Below, piece by piece: positions 18,706-26,809 of a stretch of DNA of 64,000 nucleotides (the stretch's first letter is position 1; each line of letters begins with the position of its first letter). This DNA is from Saprospiraceae bacterium. GTDB lineage: Bacteria; Bacteroidota; Bacteroidia; Chitinophagales; Saprospiraceae. The notes under the pieces were generated by a model. The model saw nothing but the letters and a program-made list of their open reading frames with translations, ran no database searches and had not been told where the DNA came from. The stretch spans positions 372,001-436,000 of the forward strand of contig JADKAA010000029.1 of the NCBI GenBank assembly GCA_016715465.1, in the 5' to 3' direction. The position numbers and the translations under genes were made by a program.

Positions 18706-21700
18706 TTATTCCAACTTTCTGGTCTCCTGAAACAATTTAAGTTTCATACCCACCAGGGTAGATTCATATTTTTTCCAGTCCTCATCCAGGAACTTTCTGA
18801 TACCTGAGATCAGTGCATCCAGCTGAGTATTGGCCATATTGGCCATAGCCCGGGAATTGGAAGTAAATCCCGAACTGGAAGTACCCAGGTAATTACTTGT
18901 TCGCGATAAATAGGTTGAAAGCTTGTCATCATCATAAGCTATACCCTTTGTATCTTCGGGTAAGATGATGATAGCCTCAAGACTGTCTATTTTAGACTTC
19001 AGTGGCTTGTGTAACTTATCGATTTTTTCCCCAATGCTATCCGGTTGAAGCACTTTTAATGCGTCGACGGACTTCATTTGTTTTCTAAAATCTTTCAATT
19101 GCTCAAAAGCTTCAGCGCCACGTTTTTGAACTTTCGAAAACTCAACGATTGAGGCTTGTTTGCGCTGGTATTCTTCTGCAGTAAATTCCAGTCTGGGATC
19201 CGGTTTCACTTCGATGGTTGCGCTGTCTTTTGATCCTTTATACGTTATTACTACTTTATAGCTGCCCGGAAGGACAGGAACACCTCCTGGCGGATCTGCA
19301 TCCTTTTCCAAATCACGACGGCTTGGGCCCCGTATTCCGTCCTGATCCATACTCCAGTTAAATTTTTGGTAGCCACCTTCAATTTTTACTGAAAATCTCC
19401 GTAAGGTGTCGCCTGATGCATTGAGGATAAATACTTTTGCTTTTGAATCTTTTGATTTAACCGCTTTTTCTTTTTTGCTTTCTCCTCCTTTACTTTCCAC
19501 TTTATTTTTATCCATTGGTGGGGTCCAAAGCTGTAAAACAGCCTGGCTCATGTTGTCGTTATCTCCCGTAAAATCTCCCTGTGCAAAAAACCGCACCCCG
19601 TCATATGACCTGAATTTACAAGCCCGTGCTGCAGGCGGATCAAACAAGTGTAGGCCAGACTTTAATACCTCCGCATTTTTTGCTATTGCTCTCAAAGGGG
19701 TTATATCATCCAGGATCCAAAGCGATCTTCCAAATGTGGCAATGGCCAGGTCCCTTTCACTTTCCTGAATTTTCATATCGCTCACCTGAACTTTTGGAAA
19801 TCCTTTGTCCCAATGTTGCCAATGTTGCCCCAAATCAAAAGAAACATAAAGTCCTGCATCTGATCCCAGGAATACGAGGTTTGGCACCTCTTTATCCTGA
19901 ACAATACAAAGTACAAATCCTTTAATCTGGTCATTGTCAACCACCCTCGTCCAGGATTTACCGAAATCAGTAGTATGCCACGCATAGGCGCCATAATCAT
20001 TTCGCCTGTAGTCGTTGGCAACCACCCAGGCTTCTCCAGTGTCCAAAGCAGAAACCTCAATTTGGGGAATCCATGCACCTTCTGGCAAACCTTTAATCTT
20101 GCGACTGAGATTTGCCCAGGTTTTTCCGCCATCCGTGGTGAGTTGTACATTGCCATCATCGGTACCTACCCAAATTATTTGATCGTCCAAAGGGGAAGGT
20201 GCTATGCTAATGATGGTTGTATGATTTTCTGCTCCTGTTGCATCCAATGTCAATCCACCCGTAAGGTGCTGCTTTTGTTTGGTAGAATCATTGGTCGTAA
20301 GGTCTGGTGACAGGATGGTCCAATTGTCACCACAGTCCAAAGAATGGTGCAGATACTGGCTTCCATAATACACCCCGCAACGCTGGAATGGATCCCTTGC
20401 AATGGCTGCATTCCAGTTGAATCTCAATTTTTTACCTTCAGGATGAACGGGTTTAATGAATTTGGTAAAGCCGGTTTCTCTGTCATAATAGCCAAGATTT
20501 CCACCCTGCGACATGGCATACCCATATCGGCTATTATGAAGTTCTGGTACGACGTCAAAGCCATCGCCAAAATATAATTCCTGAAAATCGCTGTTCCGGA
20601 TTCCTCCTGGCTTCAGTGCAGATGAAGGACCTGCCCAGGACCCATTATCCTGCATGCCACCGTACACATTATAGGGAAAGTCATTATCGACATTTATGTG
20701 GTAAAACTGTCCTACAGGCAAATTTGCGATGAAAGTCCAACTATTGCCCATGTCTCTTGAGATGGCGGCTCCGCCATCATTCCCATCAATAAGGAAGTAT
20801 GGGTTATCGGGGTGTACCCAAAGTGCATGATGATCTGGATGAACAGCGTTGCCGTAATCTGCGATGTTGTAAAAAGATTTACCCCCATCATCACTCCGAG
20901 TGAGATAAGTAAAAACATTATAAAGTCTGTTTTCATTTTTAGGATCAACATAAATTTCTGCATAATAAAATGGCCTGTTTCCTATGTCTTTTGACTGGAT
21001 CAGTTTCCACTTCCTGCCCCCGTCTTCACTTTTGTATAATCCATTTTCTTTGGCTTCAATCAATGCATACACGATATTGGGGCTCGAAGGTGCAAAGGCA
21101 AGTCCTGTTCTTCCAAGATCACCTTTTGGAAGCCCATCTTCCGGTTTTAATTTTTTCCAGGTTTCACCTGCATCATACGTAATGTATAACCCGGAACCTT
21201 CACCACCTGAAGTAAAAAACCATGGTTCCCTATGGTGCTCCCACATGGCAGCTATCATTTTATTGGGATTCGAAGGATCCACAACCAAATCCGCAGCGCC
21301 TGTAAGTGAATTGACATAAAGTACTTTTTTCCAGGTCTTTCCGCCATCTGTTGTTTTGAATACACCCCTGTCTTCATTAGGTCCCCAGGGTGATCCCAAT
21401 GCTGCTGCGAATACCACATCGGCATTATCTCTGTGGATAATGATCCGGTGGATTGTTTTGGTTTGGGTCAAGCCCATGTTTTTCCACGTGCTGCCCCCAT
21501 CAATACTTTTATATATACCATCCCCAGTATTGAGTGAGTTTCGGGGATTGCCCTCCCCTGTGCCCACCCAAATCTCACTTGGGTTTCTCTGATTAATTTT
21601 TACCGAACCGATAGCCAGGGCACCCGCTTCATCAAAAACAGGTTTGAAAGAAATGCCACCGTTTTCACTGAGCCATAAACCTCCGGATGCTGAACCCAGA

Positions 21701-21879
21701 AATATCCTTTTATCGTCACTCAAGTCAACATCAATGGCGGTGATCCGCCCTGACATGCCGGCCGGGCCAATATTTCTGAATTTATAAGATTTCCACTGAT
21801 CTAGGTCAAGTACACCCTGACCTTGAAGGTTATTGAAGAAAAGTAAACATAGCAGCGGAATTAGTTTATTGATATGCAT
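18706..21879 (-). CDS. sortilin/BNR-repeat beta-propeller protein, exported
   Basis: 1057 residues from ATG 21879, chosen because it begins the signal peptide MHINKLIPLLCLLFF (cleaved near LQGQG); the frame extends ten codons further. Residues about 30-720 contain many BNR/Asp-box motifs (SxDGGxTW: SIDGGSTWKNM, TTDGGKTWKKV, TYDAGETWKKL, SEDGGRKWKLI, TTDFGKSWTRV), predicting a large sortilin (VPS10)-type or double propeller. A Lys-rich linker at about residues 785-805, an Ig-like domain and a helical C-terminus follow. Such proteins are often labelled glycosyl hydrolases, but no sialidase catalytic set was identified. No T9SS domain, so probably periplasmic or outer-membrane associated. Confidence 0.8.
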   Translation of the reverse strand: MHINKLIPLLCLLFFNNLQGQGVLDLDQWKSYKFRNIGPAGMSGRITAIDVDLSDDKRIFLGSASGGLWLSENGGISFKPVFDEAGALAIGSVKINQRNPSEIWVGTGEGNPRNSLNTGDGIYKSIDGGSTWKNMGLTQTKTIHRIIIHRDNADVVFAAALGSPWGPNEDRGVFKTTDGGKTWKKVLYVNSLTGAADLVVDPSNPNKMIAAMWEHHREPWFFTSGGEGSGLYITYDAGETWKKLKPEDGLPKGDLGRTGLAFAPSSPNIVYALIEAKENGLYKSEDGGRKWKLIQSKDIGNRPFYYAEIYVDPKNENRLYNVFTYLTRSDDGGKSFYNIADYGNAVHPDHHALWVHPDNPYFLIDGNDGGAAISRDMGNSWTFIANLPVGQFYHINVDNDFPYNVYGGMQDNGSWAGPSSALKPGGIRNSDFQELYFGDGFDVVPELHNSRYGYAMSQGGNLGYYDRETGFTKFIKPVHPEGKKLRFNWNAAIARDPFQRCGVYYGSQYLHHSLDCGDNWTILSPDLTTNDSTKQKQHLTGGLTLDATGAENHTTIISIAPSPLDDQIIWVGTDDGNVQLTTDGGKTWANLSRKIKGLPEGAWIPQIEVSALDTGEAWVVANDYRRNDYGAYAWHTTDFGKSWTRVVDNDQIKGFVLCIVQDKEVPNLVFLGSDAGLYVSFDLGQHWQHWDKGFPKVQVSDMKIQESERDLAIATFGRSLWILDDITPLRAIAKNAEVLKSGLHLFDPPAARACKFRSYDGVRFFAQGDFTGDNDNMSQAVLQLWTPPMDKNKVESKGGESKKEKAVKSKDSKAKVFILNASGDTLRRFSVKIEGGYQKFNWSMDQDGIRGPSRRDLEKDADPPGGVPVLPGSYKVVITYKGSKDSATIEVKPDPRLEFTAEEYQRKQASIVEFSKVQKRGAEAFEQLKDFRKQMKSVDALKVLQPDSIGEKIDKLHKPLKSKIDSLEAIIILPEDTKGIAYDDDKLSTYLSRTSNYLGTSSSGFTSNSRAMANMANTQLDALISGIRKFLDEDWKKYESTLVGMKLKLFQETRKLE

Positions 21880-21950
21880 GAATTGGTATTTGTCAATGCA
21901 AAATACCAAAGTTACATGAATACGGGAAATGATAATTTAAAACTTATTAC

Positions 21951-22415
21951 TTAACTCACAGCAGTAGCCGCATATTGAAGTACCAGTTTTTCTATAGTTT
22001 CATCGAGCATTTCATAAACTTCTTTAAACTTTCCATTATAATATGGGTCAGGGACTGGTTTGTTCTTGCCTGGATGCAGAAAATCCATAATCATCTTCAC
22101 CTTATTTCTTTGTTCCGCTGTAATTGCAATTTGCAGCACATCCTGAAAGTTCTGGGCATCCATTACCAGGATATAATCAAAAGCAGAAAAATCTGAGACT
22201 GAAAACTGCCTTGCCTTTTGTTTGGATATGTCTACCCCGTTTCTGCGGGCCTCATCAATGGCCCTGAAGTCCGGAGCTTCGCCGGCATGCCAACCACCTG
22301 TGCCTGCAGAATCTACGGTCCAGGATAAGTCGTACTTCTCAATTTTCGACTCCAGAATGCCATGAGCTAAGGGTGAACGACAAATGTTGCCCAGGCATAC
22401 CATAAGAACTTTCAT
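21951..22415 (-). CDS. low-molecular-weight protein-tyrosine phosphatase
   Basis: 154 residues. The P-loop is C7LGNICR13S14 and the general acid is D123 in VPDPYY, followed by the Tyr pair Y125-Y126 typical of the family. Dephosphorylates protein tyrosines in the cytoplasm; in bacteria often tied to polysaccharide export kinases, none of which is in this window. The gene stands alone upstream of the tRNA. Confidence 0.93.
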   Translation of the reverse strand: MKVLMVCLGNICRSPLAHGILESKIEKYDLSWTVDSAGTGGWHAGEAPDFRAIDEARRNGVDISKQKARQFSVSDFSAFDYILVMDAQNFQDVLQIAITAEQRNKVKMIMDFLHPGKNKPVPDPYYNGKFKEVYEMLDETIEKLVLQYAATAVS

Positions 22416-22653
22416 GGGAAAAATTTTAGATACAACACAAATCTAAGCCAATTTGTTTGGAAAGACAAGATATATTAAAATATTTTGTAGTGTATAAATT
22501 CCACATTAACAAAACAATTTAGTTCTAACTTGCTTTTACTGAAACAGGGCTTTCATAAGAGTAAGACAATCAAATTATTAAATACCCTTTATGCATACGG
22601 GAAATTGGTTTTCATTTTTTTTACAAAAAACTAATAAAAACGAAAAATAAATA

Positions 22654-22661
22654 TATCTTTG
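22654..22661 (+). promoter_or_regulatory. Bacteroidota -7 promoter box for tRNA-Glu
   Basis: TATCTTTG, an exact TAnnTTTG match, 17 nt upstream of the tRNA 5' end. The rest of 22416-22678 holds nothing I can name. Confidence 0.65.
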
Positions 22662-22678
22662 CACTGCTTTTTGAAAAA

Positions 22679-22750
22679 GGCCCGTTCGTCTAGGGGTTAG
22701 GACGCCAGGTTTTCATCCTGGTAGCAGGGGTTCGATTCCCCTACGGGCTG
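22679..22750 (+). tRNA. tRNA-Glu (anticodon TTC)
   Basis: A complete cloverleaf: acceptor GGCCCGT pairs with ACGGGCT (one G-U), the D arm contains CTAGGGGTTAGG, the anticodon arm CCAGG-TTTTCAT-CCTGG gives anticodon TTC, and the T arm is AGGGG-TTCGATT-CCCCT. The discriminator is G and CCA is not encoded. Followed directly by an intrinsic terminator. Confidence 0.97.
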
Positions 22751-22758
22751 CAAAAAAG

Positions 22759-22788
22759 AGAGTTGCTATTAGGCAACTCTTTTTTTTT
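22759..22788 (+). terminator. intrinsic terminator of the tRNA-Glu transcript
   Basis: AGAGTTGC pairs with GCAACTCT around TATTAG, followed by eight T. A near-identical hairpin recurs 300 nt downstream at 23058-23087. Confidence 0.85.
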
Positions 22789-23300
22789 GCCCGTAGGGGA
22801 ATCGAACAGTTTCATTCTGTGATCTTCCGATCTCAGTTCCTTCGCTACAAAGCCATACTATGGCTTTGTTTTTCAGCTAGCTGAAAACCACTCTGTCATG
22901 GGCTGCAAAATCTGGTGTCCTTTGTTTCCCATTCCATTTTTCTCTCACCGAATTTGAGATTTCATGCTGTCATTTGCGCAATTCTGGTTCTCTTGCTCTT
23001 TGACCCCATTTGTTCTTTTTGTGTACGCTCAAAAACATGCAGCAATCGGCTAAAAAAAAGAGTTGCTATTTTGCAACTCTTTTTTTTGCCCGTGGGGGAA
23101 TCGGAAAGTTTGCTCCTGTGAACTTGCGATCACAGTTCCTTCGCTGCAAAACGAGTCGATCTTTCTTTCCAATTAGATTCTTCTCACATAGAATGAGAGA
23201 TTTCATGCTGTCACTTTCTTTCATTCCTTTTGCTCATAGCCTGACCATAATTCAAATTTCAGGCAAAATGTGCTTCTGGTTTTCTTCTTCTTAATCTTAG
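22759..23300. repeat. two degenerate 300-bp tandem units downstream of tRNA-Glu
   Basis: Unit 1 begins at 22759 and unit 2 at about 23059. Each starts with the AGTTGC...GCAACTCT hairpin and T tract, then GCCCGTRGGGGAATCG, which is the reverse complement of the tRNA-Glu 3' end (T arm plus acceptor), then a stretch ending CAGTTCCTTCGCT-CAAA. Further down both share GAGATTTCATGCTGTCA. No credible gene lies in 22751-23440. The units look like diverged duplications carrying an inverted piece of the tRNA. Confidence 0.6.
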
Positions 23301-23440
23301 AAATAATTGTTTACTTTTCTTATTCGACATAAAACCTGGTAAATGCCATAGTCAGGCAATACCTTATCATCCTTTCGCTGGAGACAAAAAAAGTGTAGAG
23401 TCACTCCCACTCAGTATTTGTGTTTACGAATAGGTAATAG

Positions 23441-25039
23441 TTATTCGAATATTAATTTTTTAACCAATACTCCTTTTTCAAATTCGATTCTGACTATGTA
23501 AAGACCATCGTTAAGATTATTGCGATTGACTTCAAACACCGTTGCATTCACATTTGCATGCTGTAGTACCGTTCTTCCAGTCATATCCATTACATAAATA
23601 TGCTTCATGGGTGTTTCCTTTCTTACCTGGATTCTCACTTTATCAGAAGTTGGATTTGGTGCAAAATTCAGTGTTACGTCATCATCGGATAATTCAACGG
23701 TAGATGAAACTACCGATGCCTTGCATGGCAGGTCAAGACCAATACAAGCCCTTGGCGCTAAAAACATCAATATTGAATCAATAAATCTCCTACCCTTTTC
23801 GGCCGTCATATCCGGATTTGTTTGGATGGCATAGGCATGGTTTGGATTGGTAGCAGGATCCCAGAAATCCCAAGGGGAATTCTCTAATGGCAAATAACTT
23901 CCTACAACCGGGAATAAATTTACATGTCCTCCGGCCTTGCCCTTAATGGCTTGTCCAATGGGGTCTTTGGCTGGATCCAAGGCCAGGAAAGGATCATTTA
24001 TACCCAATACATCCATTCTTACCTGAACGGCCAAACTGCCCTGAAACCTCACAACCGGAAGTATTCCAAGACCAGGTCCAATGGGTAAACTGAGTAAGTC
24101 ATCATTGTAAGGATCAAATGGATCATATGGTGTCTGGATACAAACCATAGGCACAGTATTTACATCTAACCATGAGATATCCGCAAGGGCACCACCCATG
24201 TTGATGGCCATGGCAAATTTTGAAGAATGATTCACGTGATTGGGAAAACACAAAGTGTCACCTGTTGGAGGTGGACCGGGATTGATGGTTCCATCTGCAT
24301 TTGGCGGTACAAAGCCATACACTTTTCCTTCGATGTCTCCATTTATGTACAATACTTCTCCACCTGGTAGAGTTATTTTTTCATTGACATATGGTAGTGC
24401 ATTGGAGCCGATAAATTTACCGGTACCCGCTGTGGTGGTCAATACTTCTGTATAACTGTCCAACGATGCAGTTGCCATGGTAATATAACCACCTGTTCCC
24501 TGACCGTAAATCATAATCCTGTTGGTGTCCACACCGTATAGATCGGCATTGGCCTTAAAGTACCTGATGGCCGTACGAGCATCCTGAACGCCCCTGTAGA
24601 TTGCATTGACGAGGGTATTTGCCCTTACTTCCTGAGATGGTCCAATCGGATTCCACCCCAACCTGTAATCTACACTGGCGGCGACGTAGCCCATCCTGGC
24701 GAATTTTTTGACGATGTCCACACATGTGGAATCTTTTCTCGATCCGCTGGCACTTATATTTTGTGGGAAAGGCAGGAAGTTACCTGTATGGAAATAGATA
24801 ACCAATGGCCTTTTGGACTCAGTATCTCCCTTTGGAGTATAAATATCCGCTGCCAATGGTTGACCTGCCTTACCGGTTTCAATGGTATGGCCCAAAGAGT
24901 GGACTTCAATTATCGTAAAGTTTCTACCGTATATGGCGGATGTCACATTTAAATCCGTAAAAACGGGGTTAAGATATCTTTCCTGCGCGCCGAGGCTGTT
25001 GGTCAGGAAAAATAAGATTAATGGTAAATATTTCTTCAT
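23441..25039 (-). CDS. T9SS-exported alpha/beta hydrolase-like protein, nucleophile serine absent (paralog 1)
   Basis: 532 residues. Signal peptide to about residue 18 (LGAQ). Residues about 50-420 have an alpha/beta hydrolase fold of the carboxylesterase type: PLVIYFHTGNF (oxyanion-loop position), VAASVDYRLGW, GVQDARTAIRYFKAN, then the nucleophile elbow, which here reads G179-Q-G-T-G-G instead of GxSxGG, so the serine position is Gly181. A possible catalytic His remains in GKAGGHVNLFP. The last 75 residues are T9SS type A (NFAPNPTSDKVRIQV). Very similar in length and sequence to the next gene. Probably not a serine esterase; a binding role or a different nucleophile is possible. Third gene of the receptor operon. 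Confidence 0.85.
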   Translation of the reverse strand: MKKYLPLILFFLTNSLGAQERYLNPVFTDLNVTSAIYGRNFTIIEVHSLGHTIETGKAGQPLAADIYTPKGDTESKRPLVIYFHTGNFLPFPQNISASGSRKDSTCVDIVKKFARMGYVAASVDYRLGWNPIGPSQEVRANTLVNAIYRGVQDARTAIRYFKANADLYGVDTNRIMIYGQGTGGYITMATASLDSYTEVLTTTAGTGKFIGSNALPYVNEKITLPGGEVLYINGDIEGKVYGFVPPNADGTINPGPPPTGDTLCFPNHVNHSSKFAMAINMGGALADISWLDVNTVPMVCIQTPYDPFDPYNDDLLSLPIGPGLGILPVVRFQGSLAVQVRMDVLGINDPFLALDPAKDPIGQAIKGKAGGHVNLFPVVGSYLPLENSPWDFWDPATNPNHAYAIQTNPDMTAEKGRRFIDSILMFLAPRACIGLDLPCKASVVSSTVELSDDDVTLNFAPNPTSDKVRIQVRKETPMKHIYVMDMTGRTVLQHANVNATVFEVNRNNLNDGLYIVRIEFEKGVLVKKLIFE

Positions 25040-25130
25040 TTTTAAAGCGTTGAATTATGCTCTAATTCGACTTACACCCAGGTGTATGTCACAGACAAAC
25101 TATGCCTTTATTATCCTTTCACTGTAGACA

Positions 25131-25158
25131 AAAAAAAGGGTGGAGTCTCCCCCACCCA
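25131..25158 (-). terminator. intrinsic terminator between the hydrolase paralogs
   Basis: On the minus strand GGGTGG pairs with CCACCC around a GGGAGACT loop, followed by nine T. A related but weaker hairpin follows paralog 1 at about 23386-23412, so the duplication included the downstream flank. Confidence 0.7.
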
Positions 25159-25185
25159 ATAATTGTGATTACGAATAGGTACTAG

Positions 25186-26778
25186 TTATTCGAAAATCAG
25201 TTTCTTAACTAAATTTCCTTTATCAAATTCCATTCTAACCATGTAGATGCCATGGTTCAAACTGCCTCGATTGATCTCAAATGCAGAAGAATTTACATTC
25301 AAATATTGCTGGACTGTTCTTCCTGTAATGTCAGTAACAAAAACATTTTTCAATGGAGTCTCTTTGCTAACCTGAATCCTTACTTTATCGTAAGCAGGGT
25401 TTGGTGCTAAGTTGAGGGCAACGTCATCGTCATTTAAATCAACAGTTGAAGAAACAACAGATGCTTTGCAAGGCAGATCCAATCCGATGCAAGCCCTTGG
25501 TGCTACAAATGTAAGGATTGAGTCAATAAACCTCCTACCTTTTTCAGCTGTCATATCAGGGTTGGTTTTGATGGCATTTGCATGATTAGGGTTTGATGCA
25601 GGATCCCAAAAGTCCCATGGAGAACTATCTAGTGGAATTACACTTCCTACTACCGGGAAAAGATTTATGTGTCCACCTGATTTGCCCTTGATGGCTTGTC
25701 CAATTGGATCTTTTACGGGATCGAGTGCTAAAAAAGGATCATTTACTCCCAATTCATCCATTCTTACCTGAACAGCCAAACTGCCCTGAACCCTTACAAC
25801 CGGAAGCTGACCTCCAGGAATGGGTACATTCAATACTGCATCGTCATATGGTGCAAATGGGTCATAAGGCGCCTGAATACAAACAATTGGCACTGTATTG
25901 GCATCCAGCCAGGAAATATCACCTAAAGCCCCCCCCATGTTGATGGCCATGGCAAAATCAGAGCTGTGATTTACATGGTTGGGGAAACACAAAGTATCTC
26001 CTGTGGGAGGCGGGCCCGGATTGATGGTACCATCTGCATTTGGTGGTACAAAGCCATATACTTTACCTTCAATATCTCCATTTATATATAATACTCCGCC
26101 ACCAGGTAGCGGTACTCTTTCAATCACGTAAGGCAAACCGTTTGAACCAATAAATTTACCCGCACCTGCTGTAGTGGTCAGTACTTCTGAGTATTTGTCC
26201 AAAGAAGCAGTTGCCAAAGTGATATAACCTCCGGTACCCTGACCAAAGATCATAATTCTGTTGGTATCAACACCATAAAGATCTGCATTTGCTTTGAAGT
26301 ACCTGATGGCAGTTCTTGCATCCTGAACGCCTCTGTACGCCGCATTGATCAGGGTATTTACCCTACCCTCCTGCGTGGGGGCAATAGGGTTCCATCCCAA
26401 CCTGTAATCTACGCTGGCTGCAACATAGCCCATTTTGGCAAATTTCGTAACGATGTCAACACATGTTGAATCCTTTCTTGTGCCACTTGCACCTGTGTTT
26501 TGCGGAAAAGGCAGGAAGTTACCAGTATGAAAATAGATAACCAGTGGCCTTTTAGTCTCAGTATCTCCTTTTGGGGTATAAATATCTGCTGCCAATGGCT
26601 GACCCACCTTACCAGTCTCAATGGTATGCCCAAGTGATGGCACTGCAATTACAGTAAAGTTTCTACCGTAGATCGCTGTAGTCACATCGACACCCGAAAA
26701 AACCTGGTTAAGATATCTTTCCTGAGCAGTTATATTAAATGCCAGGAAAAATAAGATTAAGGGTAAAAATTTCTTCAT
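25186..26778 (-). CDS. T9SS-exported alpha/beta hydrolase-like protein, nucleophile serine absent (paralog 2)
   Basis: 530 residues, a close tandem paralog of the gene at 23441. Signal peptide to ITAQ; hydrolase core with FHTGNF, VDYRLGWNP and an elbow reading MIFGQGTGGYI, again with Gly where GxSxG has Ser; His retained in GKSGGHINLFP; a shared insertion of about 75 residues containing the NPGPPPTGDTLCFPNHVNHS block; T9SS type A domain at the end (NLAPNPAYDKVRIQV). The same loss in both copies means it predates the duplication and is conserved. Starts 31 nt after the TonB receptor stop, so likely co-transcribed with it. Confidence 0.85.
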   Translation of the reverse strand: MKKFLPLILFFLAFNITAQERYLNQVFSGVDVTTAIYGRNFTVIAVPSLGHTIETGKVGQPLAADIYTPKGDTETKRPLVIYFHTGNFLPFPQNTGASGTRKDSTCVDIVTKFAKMGYVAASVDYRLGWNPIAPTQEGRVNTLINAAYRGVQDARTAIRYFKANADLYGVDTNRIMIFGQGTGGYITLATASLDKYSEVLTTTAGAGKFIGSNGLPYVIERVPLPGGGVLYINGDIEGKVYGFVPPNADGTINPGPPPTGDTLCFPNHVNHSSDFAMAINMGGALGDISWLDANTVPIVCIQAPYDPFAPYDDAVLNVPIPGGQLPVVRVQGSLAVQVRMDELGVNDPFLALDPVKDPIGQAIKGKSGGHINLFPVVGSVIPLDSSPWDFWDPASNPNHANAIKTNPDMTAEKGRRFIDSILTFVAPRACIGLDLPCKASVVSSTVDLNDDDVALNLAPNPAYDKVRIQVSKETPLKNVFVTDITGRTVQQYLNVNSSAFEINRGSLNHGIYMVRMEFDKGNLVKKLIFE

Positions 26779-26809
26779 TTTAATGAGTTTTTGTTATGAA
26801 TAATGTGGT

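Noticed and set aside
18706..21879. Sialidase call for the BNR protein
   Set aside because: Asp-box repeats alone only indicate a propeller; the Arg triad and nucleophile Tyr of sialidases were not identified.
22787..22812. A second, reverse-strand tRNA-Glu
   Set aside because: Only the T-arm and acceptor half (about 18 nt) is present; D and anticodon arms are absent.
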